NCBI GenBank assembly: GCA_016209985.1
Contig: JACQVB010000126.1
Coordinates: forward strand, 1-57,791
DNA: 57,791 nt
From: Gemmatimonadota bacterium
GTDB taxonomy: Bacteria; Gemmatimonadota; Gemmatimonadetes; Gemmatimonadales; GWC2-71-9
Direction: 5' to 3'
In this document: positions 39,391-49,906 of the stretch, in pieces
How positions within the stretch are numbered: the first letter of the stretch is position 1
Layout: each line of letters begins with the position of its first letter
Program-made: the position numbers and the translations under genes
Notes under the pieces: model-generated
Databases searched by the model: none
What the model saw: only the letters and a program-made list of their open reading frames with translations
What the model was told of the DNA's origin: nothing

Positions 39391-39429
39391 AACGATCTGG
39401 AGGATACGTTCAATATCCTCCAGATCGTT
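39391..39429. terminator. Perfect 16-bp hairpin downstream of the RHS/immunity pair
   Basis: AACGATCTGGAGGATA-CGTTCAA-TATCCTCCAGATCGTT; TTTT follows on the plus strand. Confidence 0.6.
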
Positions 39430-39486
39430 TTCCAAGACATCAAGAACGATGTAATCGATTACTGCTTGAGGCTGTGTCCATCGATA

Positions 39487-39756
39487 TTATCGGTGTCCTA
39501 ACCAGTCTATGGCGGCTTGGACCAATAATCCGTATTCGTTTGGCTCATCATCCTCGCGGAGCCCCGACTCGACGAATTCGGCCGCCAGGGCCTCGCGTAT
39601 GAGTTCTCGCTCCACAATTGACAGGGGTCGGAGGTCCATGATTGTCAGGACCTCTTGTTTATCAGGTGCGCGTCGGCGAAGCACGTCACCAATGAGTTGC
39701 CGAAGCACCTTCTCAGTTACGCCGACCCCATAGTTTTTCAAGGACGAATTCTCCAT
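39487..39756 (-). CDS. Putative cognate immunity protein for the RHS C-terminal toxin
   Basis: MENSSLKNYGVGVTEKVLRQLIGDVL...; start overlaps the RHS stop codon by about 18 bp. Confidence 0.55.
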   Translation of the reverse strand: MENSSLKNYGVGVTEKVLRQLIGDVLRRRAPDKQEVLTIMDLRPLSIVERELIREALAAEFVESGLREDDEPNEYGLLVQAAIDWLGHR

Positions 39757-42700
39757 CCAGCAAGCGTTCGTGCCCACGTCGTGACGACCAGCCCAGCTTG
39801 GTTGAGAACTACGCTCGCGTCCTGCCCGATGTAAAGCATCTTGCCCCCAGCTTGCGCTACGACGCTCAAAGGATTCCTAACAGCGTCAAGTATACCTCTG
39901 GAGCTGACACCAACGCCGTCCCTTGAAATGGCTTGATTCAGACCATGTTTGGTGAAACCGGCGATTCGGCCGGCTACGACCTTACCGCCGACGCCCCTGA
40001 GGGCGCCCAGCAAACCAAAGTACTCAACAGGTCCCAAGCCGATGCTCACGGTGCGATCCTGTGCAGCCAGCCGCTGGGCCGCAGACCCGAAGGCACCTTC
40101 GGCGGCAGCCCGGCAAAGAACGCAGTCGCCTCCCTTGTTTGCCGCGCTCCAACGGTCCGCGAATGCCCTGTACCACGGGTCCGCTATGACATTTATGGGC
40201 GGCAGAGGCACCGGACACTTCGGATCCCTCGTCCAATCGCAACCGGCCTCATCGTCGGCGAGACCTGTCGGATCACGACCGTTCACCGGATCCCCGGTCG
40301 CATAGGCATAGGGATTAATTCCACCCTCGAGGCCGACTGGATCCTCACTCAAGAACCTTCCCGTGTGTGGCTCGTACCACCGGTTCCGCATGTAGTAGAG
40401 CCCGCCGCTCCCGACGTCGCCGAACCAGAGCGCCCCCTTCCATCGCGCCCGGTCACGGTCGGCGAACCCGCCGGGGTCGGTCCCCGCAACGAGCTTTCCC
40501 CATTCGTCGTAGACGTAGGTCCGCTGCGTGGTCGGACCTGTACTGACGTTCGTTAGCGCTATGACATTGCCGAGAGCATCAGAATGAGCCATATACTGAA
40601 GGCTATTAACGGTGATCGATTCGAGGCCGTCAGTCCCGCCTGGATAGTACGAGTAAGCCGTGATCGTAGCACCGGCAGCATCCAGCTCCGCCCCAAGATG
40701 ATCCTCATCCCAGGCATAGTACCGGATCGTTCCGTTCACATCCCTCTTGGCCAGCCGGCCGTAGGCGTCGTAGTAATTCCTGGTCTTTTGCCCGTTGACT
40801 GCTAGGGAATCGAGGCGACTCTCGGCCGACCACCAGAACGAGGCCCCCTCTGATCCGCAGGTGCGGCTGGAGACATTGCCATCGGCATCCGCGACGCCGT
40901 ACGTGCAGCTATTGAACGCGGTAATGCGATTACCCGTTGTGTAAGCTCCCCCAAGGTCCCTGCGATTGCCGACGGAGTCATACCCAAAACTTCTAGTCGA
41001 GGTAACCGTTGTGTTGCAGGTGTACCCGTTATCCTCGCTCCAATAGCAGCCACTGGTGGTGACCGAATCGGTCTGGTTCAGACGCGCCGTCGCGTCGTAG
41101 CCGTACTTGGCTCCGATATTGCCGATGTTTTTCTGAAGCCTCAGCCGATCGCCGACGTCGTATTCCATCTCACGCCAGACGTCTGACTGATAAGCGGCGC
41201 TGGTCCAGATTTGCCCTGCGTCGTGGACAGTGGAGAACGAACGATTCACGACGTCGCCACCCCAGAAACTCGTCGTCGTAGCTCGCAGGTCTGCATTGTA
41301 TCCCAATGCGGTTGAGAGCGTCCCGCCGACATAAATGGTGTCCAGACTTCCCCGCAGAGTGCCGATGGCGAAAGAGCGCGCCGATGCGGGGCCAGCCGCA
41401 CTCGTCAGCATCCCGGCTGAGTTATAGCCATACCGGAGCCACCGATCGCCAAACGAGAACGTGTTCTTGACCGAGTCTTCCTGACCACGAGCGTTGAGGT
41501 AGCTCATTACCGTTGCAACAGGGCTTGTTGCCGTGACGACTCGGCCATTAGACGCGTAAGCCCACGACTCGGCCTGAGTGTTCGTTCCGGATTTGCTCGT
41601 GAGGCGGTGGAGAGGATCGTACCCGTAATCGATGTTTTGATTCCGCCGGTTCTTGAGCTGTTTAAGCAATCCGTCCCGGTCGTATTTCAGCGTCTCGGCC
41701 GTTCCGGTGGGATCCTTCCGACTGGTCAACCACCCCAGCGAGTTGTAGCCGAATTCATAGACCTGCGCGTTGGGATCCGTTACGCGCGTGAGGTGGAGAC
41801 TGTCTCCATAGACCAGAGAGATCGTCCCGAGTGTCCCCGGCGCATTCACCAGACTCGTCGGACGGTTCAGGATGTCATAGAACGTCTTGGGCCACAGCAG
41901 TGTCGATGCGGCGGGAACGAAGACGGAATCGCGACCATAGACATCCGAGACATACTGATTCACTCTCCCACCAGGCATCGAATCCTTGTTCAGATTTCCG
42001 TTGCCGCCTAGATACCAGCTCTGGGTGAGCAGGTGGTTCATCCCGTCAGTCGCCGTGAGAACTCTGCCGCGCCAGTCGTAGGTGTACTTGGTGATCGTGC
42101 CGGTACTTCCACCTACTCGCACCGAGGCCACTCGGCCGTTCGCCCCGATGTACCTCCGGATCGTCGGCTGGTCGGTGCCCCAGATGCTGTCGGGCTCGGC
42201 GAACGCCGCGTAGCGAATATTCGTGGCGCTGGTGTTCTTGGGCCGGAGGTAGGTCGGGAGCCCGCTGCTATTGTAGAGGGTCGTGTCCGCCAGCCCGGCC
42301 GGATCCACCGTATCGAGCGTATCCCGGACCGTGGTCGGCTGGCCGTTACTGGTGCGGGTAATCCGGATCGATTTGCCGAGCGGGGTATCAATCCGGGCCG
42401 GGACACCCCATCGACCCTCATAGTAGTATTTCGTGACGTGCCCGCCAGCATCCGTGACTCTGGAGTAGTTGTCCATGCTGGTCACCGGAGGGAACGGGCT
42501 CGAGCCCGTTAAGCGAGACGGCACGACTTGCTTCTGCCACGACTGCAGCGTCACCACCGGCGCGATATTGCTCGAATCAGGATAAATCGTGATGGCCGGG
42601 TACGTGATGGTCTTCACCTTACCGGTCGAGTCGTCGTAGGCGAGAGTAGTCGCCTTGCCACGCCGATCGGTGATCGTTGAAAGCCGCGCATTTCCATCGT

Positions 42701-44321
42701 ATCCGAAGGTGGCCGCGATGTTGTCAGGATCGCGAATCTCGGTGAGCCTCCTGCTTCCATCGACGTTCACGGTGGTACTGCGACCGAACGGGTCGGCGAT
42801 CTGTGAGAGGCCGTTCGTGCCGTAGCTAAGCGTGAGGTCCAGGCTTTGCGGATCGCGAATCGTCTGGATCCGGCCACTGCCGTCATAATAGATCCAGGTC
42901 ATGTTCAAGAATCGGTCATTGACCGAAGCCATTCTGCCGTTTGAATCGAACCAGACCGTGGTCGAGTCAGGATATTTCCGGAACCAGTTGCTTCCATCGT
43001 AGAGCAGATCGGCGAATTCGCCGGCGGGACGGGTGAAGGAGCTTCCCGACTTCTGGTAAAAGACCGCACTACCGTCGCCCTCGGTGATCAAGGCCGAGCC
43101 GTCTGGTTGCGCGTAGAGACGTTGAATTCCCGCGACCGTCCAACCCCGCGCAATCGCTGAGTTGTTCTCGTTCACGACGATGAGCTTCTTGAAGGTAGTG
43201 GCTCCTGCCGTCCCGTCGCTGTATTTCGACGTGACGATAACGGCGAGCTCGTACTTGCCGGTGCTCCCCATGCCATTCGCCGCTGCATCGAACTGCCCTC
43301 CAATCCGAACCCAGGCGAGCAGAGGATCACCGCTGCTGGGCGCCACGAATTTGAGGCGCGTTTCACCATTCAAGAACGTGATCAGTCCGCCACCGGACTT
43401 CTGAGCCTCCAGCCAGAACTCTTGTGGAGGGGTGCCACCACCTTCGGGATGCCGGACATCGACTATGATGAACGGCTTGGGGTCCACCCGATCGCCATGA
43501 TAGACCAGCGTGACATTCCGGGGAGTGTTCAGGCTGAGGTATGGAACAGTCGACTGAGAATAGGTCGCCGCATAGCAGGACATGTTGCAGCGACTCATGT
43601 CCTGTTTCACATAAGAGTCCATCGGGCCAGTGGTCACGACCTGCGGGGCGACCCAGGATGTCGTCACGTTGTAGAGACCGTCGTCTATCGCCCCGGTCCC
43701 AGATTCCGTCGCGACCAGCGTGACGGACCCGTTCCCGGACCCGACATTGTAATAGGCCGTGACGTTGGTAGAGGCCCCGTTCGCCAGCCCGCTCACGGTC
43801 CCCGGCGGCGTGCACGAGTTCACCCATTGCCATATGGCACACGTGAACGTGTAGTTACGGCTGGATCCGCTGTTGTTGGTGACCGTAAACGTCACCGGAT
43901 TTGAATAGGAGTTTTGAGAGGCGGTGGTCGCGCCTCCGTCGGGGATCACCGTTGGCCGGGTATAGCCGACGGTCACGTTGTATTTGCCATACACAATCGT
44001 TCCACCGCCCACCGGTGTCAGCTTCAACTGGACGTACCCGGACCCGTTGGTCGAGGAAACATTGAAGTTGACGGTCTTCTGAATAGTCGTCCCCGCGCCC
44101 ATGTCGATGTACGTTCCTCCGGTGACGGTACAGGTTGTTACTTGCCCTCCCTTCAAGCAGGACAAGTTGGCGTCCCAGGACCGGTTCGCGCCTTTCCAGA
44201 TGGTGAACGTCGCGGCGTTATTCGTGCCGCCGGGACTGGCACTGAGGGAGCCCGCTACGGGCGTCACGCAGAAATCGTCGTAGCAGGTTTGCGCCGCTGC
44301 CGAGGAGACCAAGAACAACAT
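39738..44321 (-). pseudogene. RHS repeat protein with C-terminal toxin domain; 5' end interrupted by the IS (original start inferred at 45578)
   Basis: Many YD/RHS repeats; core RWYEPHTGRFLSEDPVGLEGGINPYAYATGDPVNGRDPTGL; variable C-terminus GFTKHGLNQAISRDGVGVSSRGILDAVRNP. Confidence 0.9.
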
Positions 44322-44346
44322 CGAGAGCAGAACCAGGACCGTCAGG

Positions 44347-45557
44347 TGTACTTAGTGGAAGTTCCCCGGACAGTTCCGGTGGTCGCCGGTTCCTAACGCT
44401 TCGTCACGCTGCCTGCGGCTGACTCATCGCCGCGAGTCCATCCTGGAATGCTTGCCACGGCGTGCGCCCTTGCGTGCGATAGCCGTGGTGACTCCGCTCC
44501 TCGTTGTAGAAGTGCAGCCAGGTGTCTAGATCCTCCTGTAACTCCTGGACGCTGACGTAGAGCTTCTTCCGCAGCGCCACACTGAAGAATTCCTCTTTCA
44601 GCGTCCGGTGAAAGCGCTCGCAGAAGCCGTTGGTCTTCGGGCTGTGCACCTTCGTGTTCCGATGCTCGATCTGCTGCACCGCGAGGTAGAGCTCGAAGGG
44701 ATGGTGCAGCGGCCGGCCGCAGAACTCCCTTCCGTTGTCCGTGAGCAGGTGCTCCAGGGCAATCCCGGCGGTCTCGTAGATCGGCAGCACGCGATCGTGC
44801 AGCAGATCCACGGCCGTCATCGGGATCTTCGAGAGATAGAGCTTGGCCTGCGCCCACGAGCAGTGCGCATCCACGAAGCTCTGGGCGTAGATCCGCCCCA
44901 CGCCTTTGAGCGTCCCCACGAAGTAGGTGTCCTGGCAGCCGAGATAGCCCGGCGTCGGCGCGTCGACGTGCTGCTCCGGATCGGTCAGCTGCTGCCGCTG
45001 ATACCGGGCGAGCAGCTTGGCCACGCGCTCGGTCAGCGGTCCGCCGGTCGCCGCGGCCTCCCGCTCAAGCCACAACAGCCGATCGTAACGCTTCACCAGG
45101 CCGCGCCGGAGCCACACGCCGCGGACCTGGTTCGCGGTCGCCGGCACCCCGATCAGCTTCAGCTGGTCGCTGATCTTCACATAGCTGTACGTCGGGTACT
45201 CCTTGCTCATCGCGAGAATCTGCTGCTCCAGCTCGGCGGGCGTCTCATTCGGCATCCGCGGCCGTCTCCTCGCCACCGGCGCCAGGCCTTCCCGCCCGTA
45301 CTTCTCGAAGGCGTCCTTGATATCGTAGAAATGACTGCGACTGATGCCGGCCACCTTGCACGCCCGGCTGATGCTCTGGAGTTCATCCGCCAGTGCTAGC
45401 ATCGAGACACGGGCCTGGATAAGCTTCTCTCGGGTGCTCATCGCTCCTCCTCTGGTAAACTGGTTTGACTTGACATCTCCAGCTTACCACCGGAAAAGGG
45501 CTTTGAGCACCCTTCAGCTTTTCAGGCTGACTGTCCGCTCATCTTCCACTAAGTACA
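44347..45557. mobile_element. IS481-family insertion sequence, intact
   Basis: Terminal inverted repeats TGTACTTAGTGGAAGTTCCCCGGACAGT / TGTACTTAGTGGAAGATGAGCGGACAGT; 7-bp direct repeat CGTCAGG at 44340-44346 and 45558-45564. Confidence 0.92.
44404..45441 (-). CDS. IS481 family transposase
   Basis: N-terminal HTH (ACKVAGISRSHFYDIKDAFEKYGREGL); DDE region FVDAHCSWAQAKLY, LTDNGREFCG, NGFCERFHRTLKEEFF. Confidence 0.92.
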   Translation of the reverse strand: MSTREKLIQARVSMLALADELQSISRACKVAGISRSHFYDIKDAFEKYGREGLAPVARRRPRMPNETPAELEQQILAMSKEYPTYSYVKISDQLKLIGVPATANQVRGVWLRRGLVKRYDRLLWLEREAAATGGPLTERVAKLLARYQRQQLTDPEQHVDAPTPGYLGCQDTYFVGTLKGVGRIYAQSFVDAHCSWAQAKLYLSKIPMTAVDLLHDRVLPIYETAGIALEHLLTDNGREFCGRPLHHPFELYLAVQQIEHRNTKVHSPKTNGFCERFHRTLKEEFFSVALRKKLYVSVQELQEDLDTWLHFYNEERSHHGYRTQGRTPWQAFQDGLAAMSQPQAA

Positions 45558-45752
45558 CGTCAGGGGGACGCGCCGCATGGTGACTCCGGGAAAGGTTCTG
45601 CCCGGATACATGGGCACGCTCCGTGCCGAATCGTTCGGTTCGCTATGTGCAGGAAAAACAACCAGTTGTAGCGGAGGGGGACAAACGAAAAGTGGCACCT
45701 TCCACCGAGAATCCGGAGCGGTCTTACTCTTCCCTTTTCCCCTTCGCTCGGC

Positions 45753-46973
45753 TCAGGGCGGCGCCTCTTCCCTCCTATGCGCCGGGACCAGCACGACCAA
45801 CGCCGCACTCCCCGCCACCGCCGACGCAGCGCCGAATACGAAAACCGCCGCGTGCCCGATCCGGTCCCACAACACGCCGGCGACCACACTCGAGAAGAGC
45901 TGTAGCAGTCCTACCGTCGTGCTGTACCAGCCCACCGCACTCGCGCGCATCTGCGCCGGCACGAAATCGGTGGCGAAGGCCTTGCCCACCGAACGAAAGA
46001 TCCCCTGATACAGCCCGTACAGCGCAAACAACACCGCAATGAGCACGACATGCCGGGTCACCGCGAAACCCAGATAGGTGACCAGAAAGACGATGAACGA
46101 CAGCAGCAGGATGTTACGCCTCCCCAACCGATCGGAGAGAAAACCCGCCGGATACGAGATCAGCGCAGCCACCAGGTTGAACGCTGCGTAGATCAGGATG
46201 GTGGCCTGCAGCGAGGCACCGATGTCCCTGGTCTGCAAAATGAGAAATGAATTACTGGAGTTACCGATCCCGAACACCGCGATCACTACCAGATACTTCC
46301 AATACGCCCTGGGGAACTGGCCGAAGTTGACCTCGAGCTTGGACTTCGCCTCGACCCGCGCGGCCTGCTCCTTGACCAGCACGATCAGGACAACGGCGAG
46401 CAGGCCGGGGATGATCGCCAAGTAGAAGATGGAGCGGATGCCGACGTGCAGCGTGCCGAGGAGCACGACGGCCAGCAGCGGTCCGAGGAAAGCCCCCAGG
46501 TTATCGCCGGCACCTTCCAGCCCGAACGCCTTGCCCCGATGCTCCTCGTCGGCGGACGCCGCGATCAACGCGTCGCGAGGAGCCGAGCGGATGCCCGAAC
46601 CGAGCCGGTCCAGAAAGCGGGCACCCAACACTGCCGGCCACACCGCCGAAGCACCGATCAGCGGCTTGGAGACCGCTCCCAGCACGTATCCGGCCAGCGC
46701 GATCGGCTTGCGTTTCCGCAGCTTGTCCGACAGCCAGCCGGAGAATCCCTGCACGATATTCTGGGTTGCCTGGGCGACGCCTTCCACCAGGCCGACGACG
46801 GTACCGCCGGCTTTCAGCGTCTGGGTGAGAAAAATCGGCAGGACCGGGTAGAGCATTTCCGACGAGATGTCGGAGAAGAGACTGGCGAAGGCGAGGAGGA
46901 ACGTGTTGCGGGAAAGACCCGCGAAATAACCGTCTGACCGTCTAACCGTCCAACCGTCCAACCGTCTATTCAC
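45753..46973 (-). CDS. MFS transporter
   Basis: FASLFSDISSEMLYPVLPIFLTQTL, GWLSDKLRKRKPIALAGY; about 12 TM; start uncertain because of a repeat. Confidence 0.9.
   Translation of the reverse strand: MNRRLDGWTVRRSDGYFAGLSRNTFLLAFASLFSDISSEMLYPVLPIFLTQTLKAGGTVVGLVEGVAQATQNIVQGFSGWLSDKLRKRKPIALAGYVLGAVSKPLIGASAVWPAVLGARFLDRLGSGIRSAPRDALIAASADEEHRGKAFGLEGAGDNLGAFLGPLLAVVLLGTLHVGIRSIFYLAIIPGLLAVVLIVLVKEQAARVEAKSKLEVNFGQFPRAYWKYLVVIAVFGIGNSSNSFLILQTRDIGASLQATILIYAAFNLVAALISYPAGFLSDRLGRRNILLLSFIVFLVTYLGFAVTRHVVLIAVLFALYGLYQGIFRSVGKAFATDFVPAQMRASAVGWYSTTVGLLQLFSSVVAGVLWDRIGHAAVFVFGAASAVAGSAALVVLVPAHRREEAPP
46927..46965. repeat. 8-bp tandem repeat (ACCGTCTA) at the MFS 5' end
   Basis: ACCGTCTGACCGTCTAACCGTCCAACCGTCCAACCGTCTA. 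Confidence 0.85.
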
Positions 46974-48582
46974 CCAGTCCCATTCCCCACCTGATGAGAC
47001 TCACCGGCAGCCCGCCGTACCTCAGCGCCGCGTCATGGAACGCCCGCAGCGAAGAGCCGTTACTCCCGGCCGCACGGTAGTCGTCGCGCAGCTTGCGGAA
47101 TTCGCGCCGGCCGACGGCATAGCACAGCTGGTAGGCCGGATTGGCGCAGTACCGCCGCACCTCCGCCTCCGCATTGTGCCGGTCGAAATGCACCCGGTCC
47201 ACCAACAGCTGCACCGCCTCGGCGAAGGTCATGCCGCGGGTGTGGAGGCCGACGTCCAGCACGATGCGCAACGCGCGCCACAAGAGATGCACCCGCTGGA
47301 AGAAGCGCTCCTCGGGTCCGCGATAAAAGCCTTCTTCTCCCATCATCTCCTCGCAATAGAGCGCCCACCCCTCGATCGTGAGCGGGGTACCGATCAGGCG
47401 GCGCACCGGTTGCGGCTGCGCCTGAGCGGTGAGGAACTGGAGATGATGGCCGGGGAACCCCTCGTGCAGCGCCGTCGAGGCCAGCTCGTGGACGCAGTGA
47501 TCCCGCAGCATCCGCTCGCTAACCTTGGGGTCGGTATCCCCGTCCGGGGGCGTCACGAAGAAGCGTCCGGTGCGATCGGTGGAAAACGGGCCCGGAGCCT
47601 GGTAGGCGGCGAACGGCATGAGCGGCTTCAGGAACTTGGGCGTCTCGATCACGTCGAGAGGGCCGGCTGGAATCGCGACCAGGTCCCGCTCCATCACGAA
47701 CCGGCGCGCGCGCTCCATTTCCGCCGCATACGCGCCGACCAGTTCACCTGCCGACGGATGATCCGCCCGCAGCCGGTCCACTACATCCGGCCATTGGGCC
47801 GAGCCGTCGATGGTCCGCGCGAGACTGACCAGATCCTGCTCCACTTCCTCCATCAGGTGATTGCCATACCGCCAAAGCTCGGGCGCCGTATCCTGCAGCG
47901 CATGCTCGAAGTGCAGCCGGAAATTGAACGCGTCCTCGCCGATGGCATAGTCGTCGGTCGCCGATGGGAGCAGCTCGTTCTCCAGATATTTCCCGAACGA
48001 TTCCAGGCATTCGCTCGCGCGCCGCAGGGCGGGCCCGAATGCGTCATCATCGCCGGCCCGCAGCTGCGCTCCCACCTGGACCAGCAGGAGCTTCCCTCCC
48101 TCGGTCATCTCGATAGCGGTATCCACGAACACCCGCGGGCATTCTCCCAGCGTTTCTTCCGCCAGATCCATGAAGGTGGGAAGGGCTTCCAGCCGGTGGC
48201 GCGCCGCGCTCGCGCGATGTTCCAGCGGCCGGTCGCGCAGGACCAGGAGGTAATAGAGTCCCTCGAGGACGTGGGAAACCCAGAAGCCGGGGTCGTTGAC
48301 GTGCGGCCGTTCCTTGGTGAACCGGTGGATGCTGACGCGGACGTCGTTGAGCAGCGCCGTGCGGTCGATTTCTTCTTCTACCGAGTCCGGCGATGCCTGC
48401 TCCAGGGCCGACGCGGTGGCGCGCAGTGCGGCGATATGCTGGCGGACGTCTTCTTCCGAATAATTCCCCAGGCGGGCGTCGTAATCGGTGAGTCCGGAGG
48501 CGGTAGCCGCCACCGGATCGATGTGCCACCGCAGGTCGAGGTAGGAGGCGACCACTCCAGCGAGGTTACCGGCTTCGGCCAA
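46966..48582 (-). CDS. DUF885 family protein
   Basis: HELASTALHEGFPGHHLQFLTA; GWALYCEEMMGEEGFY. Confidence 0.9.
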   Translation of the reverse strand: MAEAGNLAGVVASYLDLRWHIDPVAATASGLTDYDARLGNYSEEDVRQHIAALRATASALEQASPDSVEEEIDRTALLNDVRVSIHRFTKERPHVNDPGFWVSHVLEGLYYLLVLRDRPLEHRASAARHRLEALPTFMDLAEETLGECPRVFVDTAIEMTEGGKLLLVQVGAQLRAGDDDAFGPALRRASECLESFGKYLENELLPSATDDYAIGEDAFNFRLHFEHALQDTAPELWRYGNHLMEEVEQDLVSLARTIDGSAQWPDVVDRLRADHPSAGELVGAYAAEMERARRFVMERDLVAIPAGPLDVIETPKFLKPLMPFAAYQAPGPFSTDRTGRFFVTPPDGDTDPKVSERMLRDHCVHELASTALHEGFPGHHLQFLTAQAQPQPVRRLIGTPLTIEGWALYCEEMMGEEGFYRGPEERFFQRVHLLWRALRIVLDVGLHTRGMTFAEAVQLLVDRVHFDRHNAEAEVRRYCANPAYQLCYAVGRREFRKLRDDYRAAGSNGSSLRAFHDAALRYGGLPVSLIRWGMGLGE

Positions 48583-49831
48583 CGCCCGCGCCTGCGGTCA
48601 CCCGTTTCGCCTCGGACACGAGCCGGTGACATTCGGCCTCGGTCAGAGTCCGGTCGGCTGCCTTGGCCGCACCGAAGAGCCGCTCGCACAACGCGGCGTC
48701 GTTCGGATCGTAGCCGTGCTCTTCCAGCCAGCATTTCACGTTGGACAGGCCGGATACCGGCGAGATGTCAATTGTTTGCCTCCGGCCGAACGTGCCGGCT
48801 GGCACGCTGGAGTACACCCGGTCGGCCAGCCAGTCCTCGCCCTTCTTCCGCGCCTTGATGATGGCCGCGGCGTGAACCCCGGTGGCGGTGCGAAACGCGT
48901 CGGCGCCCATGACCGGATAGTTGGCCGGCAGCGGGATGCCGATCGCCTGTGCGGCGACCTGGCAATACTCGCCCAGCTTCGAAACGTCGTGCCGGTGCGT
49001 TCCCAGCAGGTGCAGGTTCACGATCAGCAAGTCCATTTCGGCATTACCCACGCGCTCGCCCACGCCGAGCGCGGTGGCATGCACGCGGTCTACCCCCGCC
49101 TCGATCGCGGCGAGGCAGTTGACCAGCCCCATGCCACGGTCGCGGTGCCCATGCCAGTCGATCTTCACGTCTTCGCCTGAAGGCCGCACGATCTCCTCGC
49201 GAACGAAGCGAACCAGCCGACGCACGCCGTCGGGTGTGGCGTAACCCACCGTGTCGGCCAGGCAGATCCGGCGGGCGCCCCAACCGATAGCGTTGCCGTA
49301 GAGCGCCTTCAGTGTCTCAGGCCGCGCCCGGGTGGTGTCCTCGGTCACGAACATGACCGGAAGTCCTTCCCGGACCGCGAACGTCACTGCTTCCTCGCTC
49401 GCCTTGAGCATGCGCTCGAGCGTCCAGTCTTCCGCATACTGCCGAATGGGAGAGGAACCGATGAACGTGGCCGCTTCGATCGCGAGCCCGACTTCGTGCG
49501 AGATGCGGGCAATCGGCTCGACATCCGCCACCACGGTGCGGGCCGCGCAGTTGGGTGCCAGCGGCAGCTTGTGCTCGACGATCTCCCGCGCCAGCGCGCG
49601 CACCTGCTCCACCACCCGCGACCCCGCGCCCGGCAATCCGATGTCGGCCGAAGCGATGCCGAGGTCGGCCATGAGATGGAGCAGTCGGAGCTTGATGTCG
49701 AGCGGGGGGTCGATCGCGGAGGGAGATTGCAGGCCGTCGCGGAGAGTCTCGTCGTTCAAGTCGACGCGCGCGGACTGCCAGTCGAATCCGCCCGCCGCAT
49801 TCCAATCGTAAATCAGCGCAGACTCTTCCAT
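48566..49831 (-). CDS. 2-isopropylmalate synthase/homocitrate synthase family (HMGL-like) protein
   Basis: NDETLRDGLQSPSAIDPPLDIKLRLLHLMADLGI; DWHGHRDRGMGLVNCLAAIEAG; GVGERVGNAEMDLL. Confidence 0.85.
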   Translation of the reverse strand: MEESALIYDWNAAGGFDWQSARVDLNDETLRDGLQSPSAIDPPLDIKLRLLHLMADLGIASADIGLPGAGSRVVEQVRALAREIVEHKLPLAPNCAARTVVADVEPIARISHEVGLAIEAATFIGSSPIRQYAEDWTLERMLKASEEAVTFAVREGLPVMFVTEDTTRARPETLKALYGNAIGWGARRICLADTVGYATPDGVRRLVRFVREEIVRPSGEDVKIDWHGHRDRGMGLVNCLAAIEAGVDRVHATALGVGERVGNAEMDLLIVNLHLLGTHRHDVSKLGEYCQVAAQAIGIPLPANYPVMGADAFRTATGVHAAAIIKARKKGEDWLADRVYSSVPAGTFGRRQTIDISPVSGLSNVKCWLEEHGYDPNDAALCERLFGAAKAADRTLTEAECHRLVSEAKRVTAGAGVGRSR

Positions 49832-49906
49832 GGTCCAAGTTTGCCCGTCCACTCCAGGGGCGTCAAGCTTCCGGATGCATCCGGAGCCGGGTAACGTCCT
49901 AAGGTC

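Noticed and set aside
38277-45578. Whole RHS region as an integrated genomic island or prophage
   Set aside because: Lower apparent GC and an IS are present, but no integrase, attachment repeats or phage genes were seen.
47035-48858. 607-aa plus-strand ORF opposite DUF885
   Set aside because: Shadow ORF; DUF885 motifs are on the minus strand.
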